From Bacteroidales bacterium (GTDB taxonomy: Bacteria; Bacteroidota; Bacteroidia; Bacteroidales; Muribaculaceae): a DNA stretch of 64,000 nucleotides. Below, piece by piece: positions 1 to 7,925 of this stretch. The stretch's first letter is position 1. Each line of letters starts with the position of its first letter. The translations under genes were made by a program, and so were the position numbers. The DNA lies in NCBI GenBank assembly GCA_015060975.1, contig SUXI01000011.1:1-64000 (forward strand), given 5' to 3'. The notes under the pieces are model-generated. The model was not told where the DNA came from. It did no database searches and worked only from the letters and a program-made list of their open reading frames with translations.

Positions 1-653
1 ATAAGGGAACGATTTTTCTTGATGAAATAGGCGACTTGGATAAAAGTTGTCAAGTTAAATTGTTGAGAGTATTGCAAGATCATACATACGAGGTGTTGGG
101 CGATAGTCGCAGTCGTCGTTGTGATGTGAGGGTAATAAGTGCGACAAATGCCGACCTGCGTTCTATGGTTGAAGATGGGGCGTTTCGAGAGGATTTATTT
201 TATCGAATCAATCTAATTACATTGCATTTGCCTCCATTGAGGGAGCGCTCCGAAGATATTCCGTTGTTGGTTAATCATTTTGTTCAGCGTGTTTGTGCAC
301 AAAATGGACTAAAATCGGTGTCGGTTGATGAATCGGCATTAAATTATCTAAAAGGATTGCACTATTCGGGAAATATAAGGGAATTAAAAAACTTGGTTGA
401 ACGCACTTTGTTGGTGTGTGATAAATCAAAACTTACTGCCGACGATTTTAGAGCACATTATGGCTCGGAAGTGGTTGCAAAGTCGAATTCGCAACAGTTG
501 ATGTCGGGAATGACGCTTGATGATATGGAACGACAAACAATCGTACAAGCCATTTCTCAATATGGTGGAAATATGACACATGTTGCATCGGCGTTGGGTA
601 TTAGCAGGGCAGCGTTATACCGACGTATGGAAAAGTATGGAATAGCGAAATAG
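1..653 (+). CDS. Sigma-54-dependent response regulator, NtrC type (5' end outside window)
   Basis: This is the C-terminal part of a sigma-54 activator; the reading frame is open from base 3, so the start lies upstream of the window. The first visible residues (GTIFLDEIGDL) are the Walker B region of the AAA+ domain. Next come the FREDLFYRIN and LPPLRERSEDIP segments typical of the arginine-finger region, then GNIRELKNLVER. The last ~45 residues form a Fis-type helix-turn-helix (GGNMTHVASALGISRAALYRRM). Proteins of this family open sigma-54 promoters by ATP hydrolysis after phosphorylation of an N-terminal receiver, which is not visible here. The facing histidine kinase gene, 10 bases away, is the likely partner by position. 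Confidence 0.93.
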   Translation, partial: KGTIFLDEIGDLDKSCQVKLLRVLQDHTYEVLGDSRSRRCDVRVISATNADLRSMVEDGAFREDLFYRINLITLHLPPLRERSEDIPLLVNHFVQRVCAQNGLKSVSVDESALNYLKGLHYSGNIRELKNLVERTLLVCDKSKLTADDFRAHYGSEVVAKSNSQQLMSGMTLDDMERQTIVQAISQYGGNMTHVASALGISRAALYRRMEKYGIAK

Positions 654-666
654 AATTATAATTCTA
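651..666. terminator. 16-bp perfect palindrome joining two convergent stop codons
   Basis: TAGAATTATAATTCTA reads the same on both strands. Its first three bases are the TAG of the response regulator and its last three are the TAG of the histidine kinase on the other strand. It could fold in either transcript but has no following T-run, so a termination role is only inferred. Confidence 0.4.
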
Positions 667-1959
667 AAACGAAATAGTGAAGCGGGTTAAGCCGTCATCG
701 TAGGTGTAGAGCGAGAAACTGCAGTTGTGCTTTAGTAGCACATCACGAATGAAAATAAGCCCAAGACCCTCTCCATTGGGCTTTGTGGAGAAGAAAGACG
801 TAAATAGTTTGTCGGCTGTGTCAAAGGGAATACATTTGCCATTATCTGTGATAATTAAGCAAGGCGGATTTGAACTTGTTGTGATTGTAATTTCTCCATC
901 GCTAACAATGCTTTCGGCTGAGTTTTTTATGATGTTAACAAGTACTTGTTCAAAAAGAGTTGTATCGATGTTGACCATTATGTCCTCACTGCAAAGATTG
1001 AGCGATAAAGTGATGTTTCGATTTAAACAAATATTTTCCATAAATGCGTTGCATTTGCTTATGCAGTTGTTGAGGTTTACAAATTCAGTTATTGGTGTCG
1101 GGATTTTTACAACATTCGCAAATCGAGTAATAAAATTACTTAATCCATAACATCGTTCAATGCAGATAGTTATCGCATCAGAAACATCAATTGACTGGTC
1201 TTTGGCAAAGTTTATGTTGTTAATTGAATCAAGAATTGAAGTAACGCCGGTAACGCTGTTGTTTACTTCATGAGCTATCATTCTAATAACTCTCTCGTAG
1301 GCTTTCTTCTCGGCAGTCATGACTTCTTCTGTAAGACTTTCAATGAGAATAAAAGGTCGTTGAAATCCTTGATCAATGAAAGATAGCCGAGAACAACGAA
1401 ATATTTTTGCATTGCCAATTCGGATAGTTTCAGTTGTGCCTTGGACTAATGAGTTTATGCGTTTGGCAAGAGGAGTGCTTATTGTGCCAATATTTTTGTT
1501 GGTAACATCTTGATTGGTTTTAAGTTCAAGATGTGTTAATGCTGATTTATTAATTGATGTAATTTCATTGTCAAAGTTAAGAATGATTACTCCCATCGGA
1601 GAATTGCTTATTATTAAATCGAGAAAGTGGTTTTGCTCTCGCACTTTTAATCGCTCGTATTTTAATTGATTAATCATTCGGTTGAATATTTCAACAATAT
1701 GATCAGTGTCTTTTTGCCCAGTAAGAGATAAACGGTTGCTGAAATCTTGAGCACGAAGCAACTCAAGACCTGTATTGAGAGCATTAAGGGGCTTCATTAT
1801 TTTGAAGTAGAAGTAACAAGAAAAACCTATGCATAATGTCAAAAATCCTTCAGCAATATAAAATGCGTAATTGCTGATTTTAGAGGATATGGAAATAAGC
1901 CCTATAGCGGTGACGACGAGTAATGCCGTAAGCAGAGTGAATAAAATGCGAAGTCTCAT
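664..1959 (-). CDS. Membrane sensor histidine kinase, HAMP-PAS-HisKA-HATPase
   Basis: Predicted 431-residue sensor kinase. Two membrane segments lie near the N-terminus (about residues 3-24 and 32-52) with almost no periplasmic loop, so it probably senses a cytoplasmic or membrane signal. A HAMP-like region follows, then a PAS-like segment (SNSPMGVIILNFDNEIT) and a dimerisation helix with the phosphoacceptor in RMIAHEVNNSVTG. The ATPase domain has the N box (NIIKNSAES) and a FFSTKPNGEGLGL lid. The G1 motif reads DNGKCI, with Cys where Gly is usual. The ATG at 1959 was chosen over an in-frame ATG at 2049 because the longer form would overlap the phosphatase gene upstream. The stop of that gene is 2 bases away, which suggests coupled translation. 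Confidence 0.9.
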   Translation of the reverse strand: MRLRILFTLLTALLVVTAIGLISISSKISNYAFYIAEGFLTLCIGFSCYFYFKIMKPLNALNTGLELLRAQDFSNRLSLTGQKDTDHIVEIFNRMINQLKYERLKVREQNHFLDLIISNSPMGVIILNFDNEITSINKSALTHLELKTNQDVTNKNIGTISTPLAKRINSLVQGTTETIRIGNAKIFRCSRLSFIDQGFQRPFILIESLTEEVMTAEKKAYERVIRMIAHEVNNSVTGVTSILDSINNINFAKDQSIDVSDAITICIERCYGLSNFITRFANVVKIPTPITEFVNLNNCISKCNAFMENICLNRNITLSLNLCSEDIMVNIDTTLFEQVLVNIIKNSAESIVSDGEITITTSSNPPCLIITDNGKCIPFDTADKLFTSFFSTKPNGEGLGLIFIRDVLLKHNCSFSLYTYDDGLTRFTISF

Positions 1960-1961
1960 TG

Positions 1962-2609
1962 CTATATGAGGTTTAAGATTTCGCCGGGGTGGTTTATGAT
2001 GTGATTGGCGTAATGATCGCGTAGTTCGCCAACCGAACGGAAGCCCCATGTAACACCCACTGAATCAACGCAAGCACGTCGAGCTGTTTCCATATCTACC
2101 CCTGAATCTCCTACATATAAAATCTCCCTTTTGGGAGTTGGTGATTTGAGCAGTATGTCAAAAACGATTGATGGGTTAGGTTTAACCGGATAACCATTTT
2201 TGTGCCCTTCAATAGCAACCCAATTTTCATTAGGGAAATAATGTTTGATTAGTCGCTCAACAGCTTCGTGATATTTGTTAGACGCAACGGCAAGTTTTAT
2301 GCCTCGTTGACTTAATACTTTGAGAACTTCCGGAATTCCTTGATAGGGAGTGGTGTTAACGGAGTCGTGTTGATTATAATATTCAATAAAGTGTTTTCGC
2401 AAGGTCTCTATGTTTTCAGATGTTCGTGCTTCTTTAGGAAGAACGCGTTCAAGAAGTTTGGTCACTCCATTGCCAACATAAAGGGGGTATGATGAAATGC
2501 TATGTATAGGGTAACCACATTGAGAAAGTGCATAGTTGGCAGCCTCCCCAAGGTCGTCGATAGTGTTGAGGAGTGTGCCGTCAAGATCAAATATTACCAA
2601 AGACTTCAT
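1962..2609 (-). CDS. HAD-family phosphatase, phosphoglycolate phosphatase-like
   Basis: A 215-residue haloacid dehalogenase hydrolase. Motif I is at the N-terminus (FDLDGTLLNT, nucleophile Asp8), motif II is in the LAVASNK region, and motifs III/IV are in KPNPSIVFDILL and LYVGDSGVDMETARRA. A helical cap sits between motifs I and II, as in phosphoglycolate phosphatase and related small-sugar phosphatases. The substrate cannot be read from the sequence. It lies immediately upstream of the sensor kinase on the same strand. HAD enzymes of this kind are often housekeeping metabolite-repair enzymes, so the link to signalling may be positional only. Confidence 0.88.
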   Translation of the reverse strand: MKSLVIFDLDGTLLNTIDDLGEAANYALSQCGYPIHSISSYPLYVGNGVTKLLERVLPKEARTSENIETLRKHFIEYYNQHDSVNTTPYQGIPEVLKVLSQRGIKLAVASNKYHEAVERLIKHYFPNENWVAIEGHKNGYPVKPNPSIVFDILLKSPTPKREILYVGDSGVDMETARRACVDSVGVTWGFRSVGELRDHYANHIINHPGEILNLI

Positions 2610-2649
2610 GTAGAGTTGAAAATTAAAAGTTGAAATTATGCATTATGCA

Positions 2650-4986
2650 TTAGAATGGGTATCCTACTGAAAAGTGGAATGACGCATCTCTACTGAATTT
2701 TGGATTTAGGATAGGCCATTTTTCTTGGTTTATAGCTGGATTGTGGGCTTTCATGCCTAAATCAAAACGCAGTAAGAAATATGTAAAATCAAGACGTATT
2801 CCCATGCCGTATGCAAGAGCAATCTCGTTGTAAAAATTATTGAATTTAAACTTCCCACCGGGTTGATTCTCATATTCATGTATTGTCCAGATATTTCCGG
2901 CATCAATAAAAAACGCTCCTTCAATAAGCCAAAATAGTTTAGCTCTATATTCAAGACTTAAGTCCAACCTAATGTCACCACATTGATTGATGAAGTTGGT
3001 TACAGAATTTTGGGAGTCGTATGTCCCGGGGCCTAAGGTTCTTACTCCCCATCCTCTTACTCCATTTGCCCCCCCGGCATAAAACCGTTTTTCAAAAGGC
3101 AACACTTCTGAGTTCCCGTATGGAACGCCAACTCCTGCTCCAAAATGAAACGCAAGCGACTGTCGAGCATTGAAATTGAATGCATACATGAAATCAATTT
3201 CGCTTTTAAAATATTGTGAATATTGTATGCCGAATATTTTGTAAACATCATTTTCTCTGTGTTGGTTTGTAAGAGATGAAAATGCATATAATAAATTCCC
3301 TGCAAACTCAGCCGATGCTCTAATGCTGTAAACCGATGGCTGAAAAGTGTATCGTTGGAGTGCTGCTGCGGTGGTGGTGCGTTTGTTAGTATGGTAATAT
3401 GTATATCCGGTTTTCATTATGAAGTGATCCTCGTAACTATATCTTAAAATAGGGTTTTCAATCTCATCAATGAAATTTATTGTGCTATTGGGTAGATATA
3501 CATAGTTAATGTCGATAAAATCAAATGTGCTTCGTTCGGTGTTGTTTCGATTAGACCAAATGTATTTCCAAGCCCCCCCGGCAATAATGCGAGTGTATTC
3601 AGGTCGTTCTTGATAGTTGAACGAAAGTGTAAATTCTGTTGACGCTTTCATGCGTTGTTTGAATCCGGTAGAAAGGAATGGGCTTTTGAATTTGGGAAAT
3701 TTGATGCCTACTTCTCCTGCAAATTCAGTATAACGGTCATTTATAAGTCCATCAAGATTTCCTGACAAATTTTCGTATGCCATACGAAATTTAGTAGTAA
3801 GAACTTCAGAGCCTTTTGCGATATTGTGATGCTGATGCGTAATTCCTAAACCAAAACCAAAGTCTCCTTCTGAATTAGTACCTTCAACCTCGACCGTTAC
3901 ACCTTGCGTTTTGCGTCTGGAAAGATATATATATGTGTCAAGCCATTGTTTGTCGTTATTTTTTCCTATAGGTCTCATCTCAATATTAATATATTTGATG
4001 ATTTCCAAGCGCGCAAGTGCTTCGTAGGTGCGGTCCACGTTAGATACGTTATATGGTGCCCCCGGCATTATAAAGCATTTTTCAATTATAGCCTTTGGTT
4101 TTAGATACTTATCTTTTCCATATATAAAATTTACGCCATTATATATGATTGTGTCTGAATTAATGGCATTAATATCATCATCATCCGACATTGGTTGATA
4201 GTTGGTTACAATGTATATGTTGCGAATAAAATATGGTTCATGTTTGTTTATTATTGTGATTGTGTCTTTTTTTGACGTTGGGTTGTTTAACGACATTGTT
4301 AATTTCACATCTTTTGAACCGGCTATTGTGTCGGCGATATATGAGATATAATCTTTGTTGAAAGCGTAATATCCACGGTTTCGTAATTGTTGAGATATTA
4401 AAGCTCTATCTGCGTCAAGGTTGTCACGATTTAATAGTTTTCCTGGCTTAATCGAAAAACGAGCCGTGTCATGCATCACAATATTTCGTATTATAGTATC
4501 GGGTATATTATATGAAACTTGTGTGACTTTGTGGGGTTTCCCTGCTTTTATGGTATATTTTATGTCTATTTTTTTCTTGTTGGGAAATGCTATGGTGTCA
4601 ACATCGACCGTTGCGTCTAAGTAACCCTTGTTTATCATGGCAAGTTGTAATTGCTTGACAGATGCATCGGTTAATTGATGATTATATATAACTGGAGCTT
4701 GCCCGAGTTTTCTCAACCATCTATTATATGCCTTTGTCGAATCTCGTCCGGATAGGTTGTATGTGGCTAATTGCAGTTTTAAAAAACCAATAACTTCGTG
4801 GTTGGGTATTTGACGTAGATAATTATACAATTCTGTTGATGAGACATCTTTTGTTTCTTCTACTTTAATTGATACATTGTCAACGAGATACTTCCCTTCG
4901 GGTACATGTTTAGTAGAACTGCAACTCCAAATAAAAGCCACACCACAAAATATTACAATTAATCTCAGTATTCCGCTAAAATTCAT
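2650..4986 (-). CDS. tamL: BamA/TamA-family outer-membrane lipoprotein, TamL type
   Basis: A 778-residue Omp85-superfamily protein. The N-terminus is a lipoprotein signal ending at WSCSST, so the mature protein is probably anchored through Cys22. POTRA-like repeats follow (roughly residues 30-340). The C-terminal half is a 16-strand barrel with the Omp85 surface motif FYAGGANGVRGWGVRTLG and a terminal strand ending in Phe. In Bacteroidetes the lipidated TamA relative (TamL) is thought to work with TamB in outer-membrane biogenesis. The lipobox distinguishes it from BamA. No TamB gene is visible next to it. Two G7 runs on the coding strand encode Gly-Gly pairs. About 100 bases upstream separate it from a divergent glycosyltransferase. 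Confidence 0.87.
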   Translation of the reverse strand: MNFSGILRLIVIFCGVAFIWSCSSTKHVPEGKYLVDNVSIKVEETKDVSSTELYNYLRQIPNHEVIGFLKLQLATYNLSGRDSTKAYNRWLRKLGQAPVIYNHQLTDASVKQLQLAMINKGYLDATVDVDTIAFPNKKKIDIKYTIKAGKPHKVTQVSYNIPDTIIRNIVMHDTARFSIKPGKLLNRDNLDADRALISQQLRNRGYYAFNKDYISYIADTIAGSKDVKLTMSLNNPTSKKDTITIINKHEPYFIRNIYIVTNYQPMSDDDDINAINSDTIIYNGVNFIYGKDKYLKPKAIIEKCFIMPGAPYNVSNVDRTYEALARLEIIKYINIEMRPIGKNNDKQWLDTYIYLSRRKTQGVTVEVEGTNSEGDFGFGLGITHQHHNIAKGSEVLTTKFRMAYENLSGNLDGLINDRYTEFAGEVGIKFPKFKSPFLSTGFKQRMKASTEFTLSFNYQERPEYTRIIAGGAWKYIWSNRNNTERSTFDFIDINYVYLPNSTINFIDEIENPILRYSYEDHFIMKTGYTYYHTNKRTTTAAALQRYTFQPSVYSIRASAEFAGNLLYAFSSLTNQHRENDVYKIFGIQYSQYFKSEIDFMYAFNFNARQSLAFHFGAGVGVPYGNSEVLPFEKRFYAGGANGVRGWGVRTLGPGTYDSQNSVTNFINQCGDIRLDLSLEYRAKLFWLIEGAFFIDAGNIWTIHEYENQPGGKFKFNNFYNEIALAYGMGIRLDFTYFLLRFDLGMKAHNPAINQEKWPILNPKFSRDASFHFSVGYPF

Positions 4987-5056
4987 TGATGCTTATTTTC
5001 AAAGACAAAGGTAATGTAAATTTATTGATTGTAACAAATCATTAAGAGATATTTAT

Positions 5057-5064
5057 TATTTTTG
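5057..5064 (+). promoter_or_regulatory. Candidate -7 element for the glycosyltransferase gene
   Basis: TATTTTTG matches the Bacteroidetes -7 consensus TAnnTTTG, 23 bases before the ATG at 5088. The nearest TTG upstream (5029-5031) is 25 bases away, longer than usual, so the -33 element is uncertain. Confidence 0.4.
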
Positions 5065-5087
5065 CATAGTTAAACCACATAAATAGT

Positions 5088-6230
5088 ATGCAAAAAAAGA
5101 AAAAAATAATCAGAGTGACAACTGTGCCAACCTCTTTGGATACATTTTGCAAAGATATGCTTCGAGAGTTGGACGAAACCTATGAGGTGGTAGCGGTGTC
5201 ATCGCCATTACCCGAATTAGAAGTGGTGGAACAGAGAGAAGGAGTGAGAACGGTTGCAGTTAAGATGGAGCGACGTATTTCGATTATTCGCGACATAAAG
5301 TCACTATGGCAATTATATCGACTTTTTCTCAAGGAGCGTCCATGGTTGGTTCATAGCATGACACCCAAAGCCGGGTTGTTGAGTATGGTGGCAGGTTGGT
5401 TGACACGAGTGCCTAATAGGGTACATACTTTTACCGGATTGGTGTGGCCTACCGCAACCGGTTTGAATAGGGCAATTTTAAAAACGACTGACCGCATATT
5501 GTGTGCGTGTGCCACTCGCATCATCCCTGAAGGGAATGGGGTAAAGCAAGATTTAATAAAAGGAAAAATCACACGCAAACCGCTTAATGTGCTTGCTAAT
5601 GGTAATGTACGTGGGATTGATTTGACTCATTATGTTCGCACGCAAGATGTCGAGGAGCAAGCAAGCCTGATAAGAAAAGATGGAATATTGACATTTGTTT
5701 TTATTGGACGGTTAGTGCGCGATAAAGGTATTCACGAGCTTGTTGAAGCCTTTGTGAAACTTAATGAAAAATATCCGCAAACTCGATTGGTGCTTGTGGG
5801 TAGATCAGAACCAAAACTCGACCCTTTGTCGCCTGAAACGCAAGCGATAATAGATACACATAAATCGATAGATGCGGTAGGTGAGCAGTCAGATGTACGT
5901 CCATGGTTGGTGGCAAGTGACGTGTTGACTTTTCCAAGTTATCGCGAAGGTTTTCCGAATGTGGTGATTGAAGCTGGTGCAATGGGATTGCCTTCGATTG
6001 TGAGTGATATAAATGGGTGCAATGAGATAATTATTCCTGGAGAAAATGGTGTGATAGTGCCACCTCGCAATGCTGAAGCGTTATATGATGCGATGGAAAG
6101 AATGTGTGTGGATTCAGAATATCGCAAGTCATTGGCAGTAAATGCACGCGAATTGGTCGCTTCGAGATTTGATTGTCGTATTGTTCGTAAGGCGTTATAT
6201 GATTTTTATGATTCGCTTGAGGTAAAATAA
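5088..6230 (+). CDS. Glycosyltransferase family 4
   Basis: A 380-residue GT-B fold glycosyltransferase. The N-terminal acceptor domain has a GLLSMVAGWLTRVP segment and a GLVWP stretch common in capsule, LPS and O-glycan family 4 enzymes. The C-terminal nucleotide-sugar domain begins at FVFIGRLVRDKG. It contains the E-x7-E signature in REGFPNVVIEAGAMGLP (Glu at both ends bind the nucleotide sugar) and a GENGVIVPP motif. There are no membrane segments, so it is cytoplasmic or peripheral. No glycan cluster surrounds it. It may be part of a dispersed general O-glycosylation or lipid-linked oligosaccharide pathway, but donor and acceptor cannot be assigned. Confidence 0.87.
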   Translation: MQKKKKIIRVTTVPTSLDTFCKDMLRELDETYEVVAVSSPLPELEVVEQREGVRTVAVKMERRISIIRDIKSLWQLYRLFLKERPWLVHSMTPKAGLLSMVAGWLTRVPNRVHTFTGLVWPTATGLNRAILKTTDRILCACATRIIPEGNGVKQDLIKGKITRKPLNVLANGNVRGIDLTHYVRTQDVEEQASLIRKDGILTFVFIGRLVRDKGIHELVEAFVKLNEKYPQTRLVLVGRSEPKLDPLSPETQAIIDTHKSIDAVGEQSDVRPWLVASDVLTFPSYREGFPNVVIEAGAMGLPSIVSDINGCNEIIIPGENGVIVPPRNAEALYDAMERMCVDSEYRKSLAVNARELVASRFDCRIVRKALYDFYDSLEVK

Positions 6231-6239
6231 TTTAAATTG

Positions 6240-6270
6240 TTGCCTATCATTGACGAAATAACTAACTTTG
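6240..6270 (+). promoter_or_regulatory. Promoter of ruvX-def, Bacteroidetes sigma-ABfr type
   Basis: TTG at 6240-6242, a 20-base spacer, and TAACTTTG at 6263-6270 (consensus TAnnTTTG). Transcription would be expected to begin about 5-7 bases downstream, essentially at the GTG start codon (6275). Confidence 0.6.
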
Positions 6271-6274
6271 CATT

Positions 6275-6697
6275 GTGGGACGATTATTATCAATAGACTA
6301 TGGTCGAAAACGTTGCGGTATTGCTGTAACCGATACATTGTGTATCGTGGCAAATGGATTGACAACAATCCCAACGCACACGTTGATTGATTTTATAAAA
6401 AAGTATGTGACAACCGAGCCTGTTGATAAAATAATTGTAGGACACCCCACAACAATGCGTGGCGAAGAATCGGAGTCGATGAAATATATCACCCCGGGCA
6501 TAAATCGTCTGCGAAAAGAGTTGCCTAATATCCCTATCGAATTTTGGGACGAGCGTTTTACTTCAGTGATTGCTCATCGCTCAATGCTTGATGGTGGTAT
6601 GAAAAAGATGGCTCGACGCGATAAAGCTATCGTAGATGAAATATCGGCCACGATAATATTAAATGATTATTTGCAAAGTAAAACATATAATACATGA
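6275..6697 (+). CDS. ruvX: Putative Holliday junction resolvase / pre-16S rRNA nuclease RuvX (YqgF)
   Basis: A 140-residue YqgF-family nuclease with an RNase H-like fold. The N-terminus [17 protein letters not shown] holds the first catalytic Asp, KIIVGHP is the central strand, [11 protein letters not shown] holds the second acidic residue, and [13 protein letters not shown] carries the C-terminal Asp. Family members process the 5' end of 16S rRNA and were proposed as Holliday junction resolvases. The start is GTG at 6275: an in-frame stop lies at 6263 and there is no ATG before residue 80. The last four bases (ATGA) overlap the def start, so the two are translationally coupled. Confidence 0.9.
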   Translation: MGRLLSIDYGRKRCGIAVTDTLCIVANGLTTIPTHTLIDFIKKYVTTEPVDKIIVGHPTTMRGEESESMKYITPGINRLRKELPNIPIEFWDERFTSVIAHRSMLDGGMKKMARRDKAIVDEISATIILNDYLQSKTYNT

Positions 6698-7260
6698 AAT
6701 TACCAGTATATTTATATGGCCACCCGGTGCTTCGTAAAGTTTCGGGAGATATAACGCCCGATTATCCCGATTTGAAAAAACTTATTGATGATATGTATGA
6801 AACCATGTATGCATCAGAGGGAGTGGGGTTGGCGGCACCGCAAATTGGTCGCAATGATCGAATAGTAGTTATTGATGCAGATCCAGTGGCTGAAAATTTT
6901 CCTGAATGTGCCGGTCGAAAACTAACACTTATAAATCCTGAAATTGAGGTTCTTGAAGGAGAGTCGGTTACGCGTGGAGAAGGTTGTTTGAGTCTCCCCG
7001 GGTTGTCGGAGAATGTGTCACGAGTAGAGCATATTCGTCTTCGTTGGATTGATGAGAATTTCGAACCTCATGAAGAAGAAATAAGAGGGTTCCTTGCTCG
7101 CATCGTTCAACATGAATGCGACCACCTCGAAGGTAAATTATATATCGACCATGTGTCGTTGATTCGCAAGCAATTGATTCGTGGGAAACTCAATAATATT
7201 ATTGAGGGTAAAATTCGATGCGATTATCAAGTGCGTTATGCACCCAAAAAGAAAAAATAA
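6694..7260 (+). CDS. def: Peptide deformylase
   Basis: A 188-residue peptide deformylase, which removes the formyl group from the initiator methionine of new proteins. All three metal-enzyme motifs are present: [11 protein letters not shown] (motif 1), EGCLSLPG (motif 2, with the Cys metal ligand) and QHECDHLEG (motif 3, with two His ligands and the catalytic Glu). The length is normal. It overlaps ruvX by four bases, and its stop is only five bases before the restriction endonuclease ATG, so all four genes 6275-9427 may share a transcript. Confidence 0.96.
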   Translation: MKLPVYLYGHPVLRKVSGDITPDYPDLKKLIDDMYETMYASEGVGLAAPQIGRNDRIVVIDADPVAENFPECAGRKLTLINPEIEVLEGESVTRGEGCLSLPGLSENVSRVEHIRLRWIDENFEPHEEEIRGFLARIVQHECDHLEGKLYIDHVSLIRKQLIRGKLNNIIEGKIRCDYQVRYAPKKKK

Positions 7261-7265
7261 CAACC

Positions 7266-7925
7266 ATGAAACCGAAATTAACAACTCAAATGTTAATATT
7301 GGAGGCCGCTGCATTTTGTAAGGAGTTCAGTGGTGTATATTTTGAGGAACTGTTTGGTGCTACTGATGGCAAAGCTGTTGGAACTTTTGTAGAACATCGT
7401 TTTCAGAGTTATTTGTCCGAAAGATATGATGTTGATATGGGGAGCTCAGCAAATGGATTAGATTTGCCTTCAGTTAATACTGACATAAAAGTAACATCAA
7501 TTAAACAACCTCAATCGAGTTGTCCATTTAAAGATAGCAAACAGAAAATTTATGGGTTAGGATATAACTTAATAATATTTGTTTACCAAAAGTATGATAA
7601 TCCCCAAACGAAAAAGGCGATGTTGGACATCTTGGATTGCGTATATGTAGACAAATACAGAACTGCTGATTTCCAAATGACAACAGGGTTAAAGGCTATT
7701 ATTGACAATAATGGCAATGTTGATGATGTATTCGCCTATTTGATTGATCATAATATTCCCGCTGATGAAGTTTCTTTAATGAAAATGGCTGAGGATATAT
7801 GTGTTAATCCACCACAAATTGGATATCTTACTATTTCTAATGCTTTGCAATGGAGATTGCAATATCGAAGAGTAATAACATTGCCTGAGACAGTTGATGG
7901 AATAATATCTGTTTTAAAGAAATGA
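7266..7925 (+). CDS. Type II restriction endonuclease, PD-(D/E)XK fold
   Basis: A 219-residue protein predicted to be the nuclease of a restriction-modification pair. Asp66 in GLDLP and the Asp73-Ile-Lys75 triplet (NTDIKVTS) give a D-x6-D-x-K active site. The following QPQSSCPFKDSKQKIYGLGY segment is what I associate with a family of small type II enzymes. Glu43 and Glu52 precede it in a helix, as often seen. The ATG at 7266 was chosen; an in-frame ATG at 7218 would place 48 bases inside def. Its TGA overlaps the methyltransferase ATG, a typical R-M arrangement. The recognition sequence cannot be inferred. No C (controller) gene is present. Confidence 0.78.
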   Translation: MKPKLTTQMLILEAAAFCKEFSGVYFEELFGATDGKAVGTFVEHRFQSYLSERYDVDMGSSANGLDLPSVNTDIKVTSIKQPQSSCPFKDSKQKIYGLGYNLIIFVYQKYDNPQTKKAMLDILDCVYVDKYRTADFQMTTGLKAIIDNNGNVDDVFAYLIDHNIPADEVSLMKMAEDICVNPPQIGYLTISNALQWRLQYRRVITLPETVDGIISVLKK

